Shown here piece by piece: positions 20,906-21,668 of a DNA stretch of 21,668 bases. Positions within the stretch are counted from its first letter, which is position 1. Every line of letters begins with the position of its first letter. Under the pieces are notes generated by a model. It did no database searches. It worked only from the letters and a program-made list of their open reading frames with translations, and was not told where the DNA came from. The position numbers were made by a program, and so were the translations under genes. The stretch comes from DASYQV01 sp036005125 (lineage in GTDB: Bacteria > Acidobacteriota > Vicinamibacteria > Vicinamibacterales > UBA2999), in the NCBI GenBank assembly GCA_036005125.1, contig DASYQV010000033.1:1-21668 (forward strand), given 5' to 3'.

Positions 20906-21668
20906 CCAGACGCCACCATCGCCGCCTGGTGACGCCTGGTGCTTCGACGCACTCGAGAGGCGCGAGCCACGAGCGATGGCTCGTGTCGTACGCGGACTTC
21001 ATCACGCTGCTGTTCGCGTTCTTCACCACCATGTACGCCATCTCCACCGTCGACACGCAGAAGCTCGCGCCGATGGCCTCGTCGCTTCAGAGGGCGTTCG
21101 ACACGCTGCCCGGCGACGGTGTCCTCCTCTCGGGCGGGCCCGCTGGCGCTGGAGCGGCCTCAGCCCGGCCTCGCGTGGCGGATCCGGTCGTTGTGATGGA
21201 GACGGGGAAAACGGGGAAGACGCTGGGCGAGATCCGCACGCAGCTGGCGAACGAGCTCGCCGACGCGGTCGCCTCCGGACGGCTCGAGCTGTCCGACGAT
21301 CCGCGAGGTCTCGTGCTGTCGCTGCCCGAAGGCGCGACCTTCGACGTCGGCCGCGCCGAGGTGTCCGCATCGGCACGCGAGCTCATCGCGCGGATCGCCG
21401 GGACGCTCCGGCCGCTCGGCAACGCCATCCGCATCGAAGGGCACACCGACGACACACCGATTCACACGGCCCGGTACGGTTCGAACTGGGAGCTGTCGAC
21501 CGCGCGCGCAAGCGCGGTGGTGGCGTTCCTGATCGAGACCCATGGCTTCGGACCCGAACGGCTGTCGGCGGCCGGCTACGGCGAGTTCCACCCGCGCGTG
21601 GCCAACGACTCGGCTGAAAACCGCGCGCGCAATCGACGCGTGGACATCGTCGTGCTGAATTCCGCGTC
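20902..21668 (+). CDS. motB: Flagellar stator protein MotB (3' end cut by window)
   Basis: The open frame runs from GTG 20902 to the window edge without a stop; 255 residues are visible. The start overlaps the motA stop as GTGA. After a short basic, cytoplasmic N-terminus (1-26) the single membrane helix contains the proton-carrying aspartate D32 in WLVSYADFITLLFAFF, followed by the plug region. The C-terminal OmpA-like peptidoglycan-binding domain (about 150 onward) has EGHTDDTPI, SNWELSTARASAV and ENRARNRRVDIVVL. MotB anchors the stator to the cell wall and gates the ion channel with MotA. The aspartate and general sequence fit a proton-type channel, but ion choice cannot be fixed by eye. 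Only the last few residues are likely missing. Confidence 0.95.
   Translation, partial: MTRRHHRRLVTPGASTHSRGASHERWLVSYADFITLLFAFFTTMYAISTVDTQKLAPMASSLQRAFDTLPGDGVLLSGGPAGAGAASARPRVADPVVVMETGKTGKTLGEIRTQLANELADAVASGRLELSDDPRGLVLSLPEGATFDVGRAEVSASARELIARIAGTLRPLGNAIRIEGHTDDTPIHTARYGSNWELSTARASAVVAFLIETHGFGPERLSAAGYGEFHPRVANDSAENRARNRRVDIVVLNSA

Overview
The window (about 65% G+C by eye) comes from a flagellated, Gram-negative-type bacterium. The style of the genes and of the palindromic intergenic repeats suggests a soil Acidobacteriota of the Vicinamibacteria type. That placement is an impression, because no rRNA or marker gene is present to test it. Nearly everything recognisable serves one theme: making, exporting, decorating and driving a flagellum.

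Layout. (1) Positions 1-1907, plus strand: the end of a GT2 glycosyltransferase and a complete GT4 glycosyltransferase. (2) 1908-3575: a repeat-rich stretch with a small coiled-coil membrane protein, an unrecognised 207-aa protein on the minus strand, and a composite palindromic element. (3) 3576-13747, minus strand, read right to left: two tandem, nearly identical short flagellins, each with its own sigma-28 promoter and structured leader; fliD; fliS; a FliT/FlgN-like chaperone; a GT2-TPR-GT4 fusion glycosyltransferase; and a PDZ-membrane-GAF-PP2C phosphatase. (4) 13748-14287: a divergent intergenic region with a second copy of the composite element. (5) 14288-21668, plus strand: a tightly overlapping operon for a CMP-activated nonulosonic (sialic-like) sugar. 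It holds a PLP aminotransferase, a PseG/SpsG-like hydrolase, a HAD phosphatase, a NeuB-like synthase, an ATP-grasp enzyme and an SpsF-like cytidylyltransferase. It runs by stop/start overlaps straight into motA and motB (motB is cut by the window end).

How they fit. The sugar operon would supply a CMP-nonulosonate, and the TPR fusion enzyme beside the flagellin chaperones is the best local candidate for attaching glycan to flagellin. FliS and the FliT/FlgN-like protein would chaperone flagellin and cap subunits, and MotAB is the stator. The sugar pathway is incomplete here: there is no 4,6-dehydratase and no N-acetyltransferase. Two enzymes outside the textbook pathway (HAD, ATP-grasp) sit in the middle of it.

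The most interesting signals are three. First, both flagellin leaders carry two hairpins whose loops differ in sequence yet all read C-A-R-G-G-A, followed by a GGA-containing Shine-Dalgarno; this is a strong candidate for CsrA (RsmA) translational control. Second, a nonulosonate operon with an inserted HAD and ATP-grasp pair is coupled to the motor genes. Third, several families of palindromic or heptanucleotide repeats occur here, two of which supply the stop codon of the adjacent glycosyltransferase gene.
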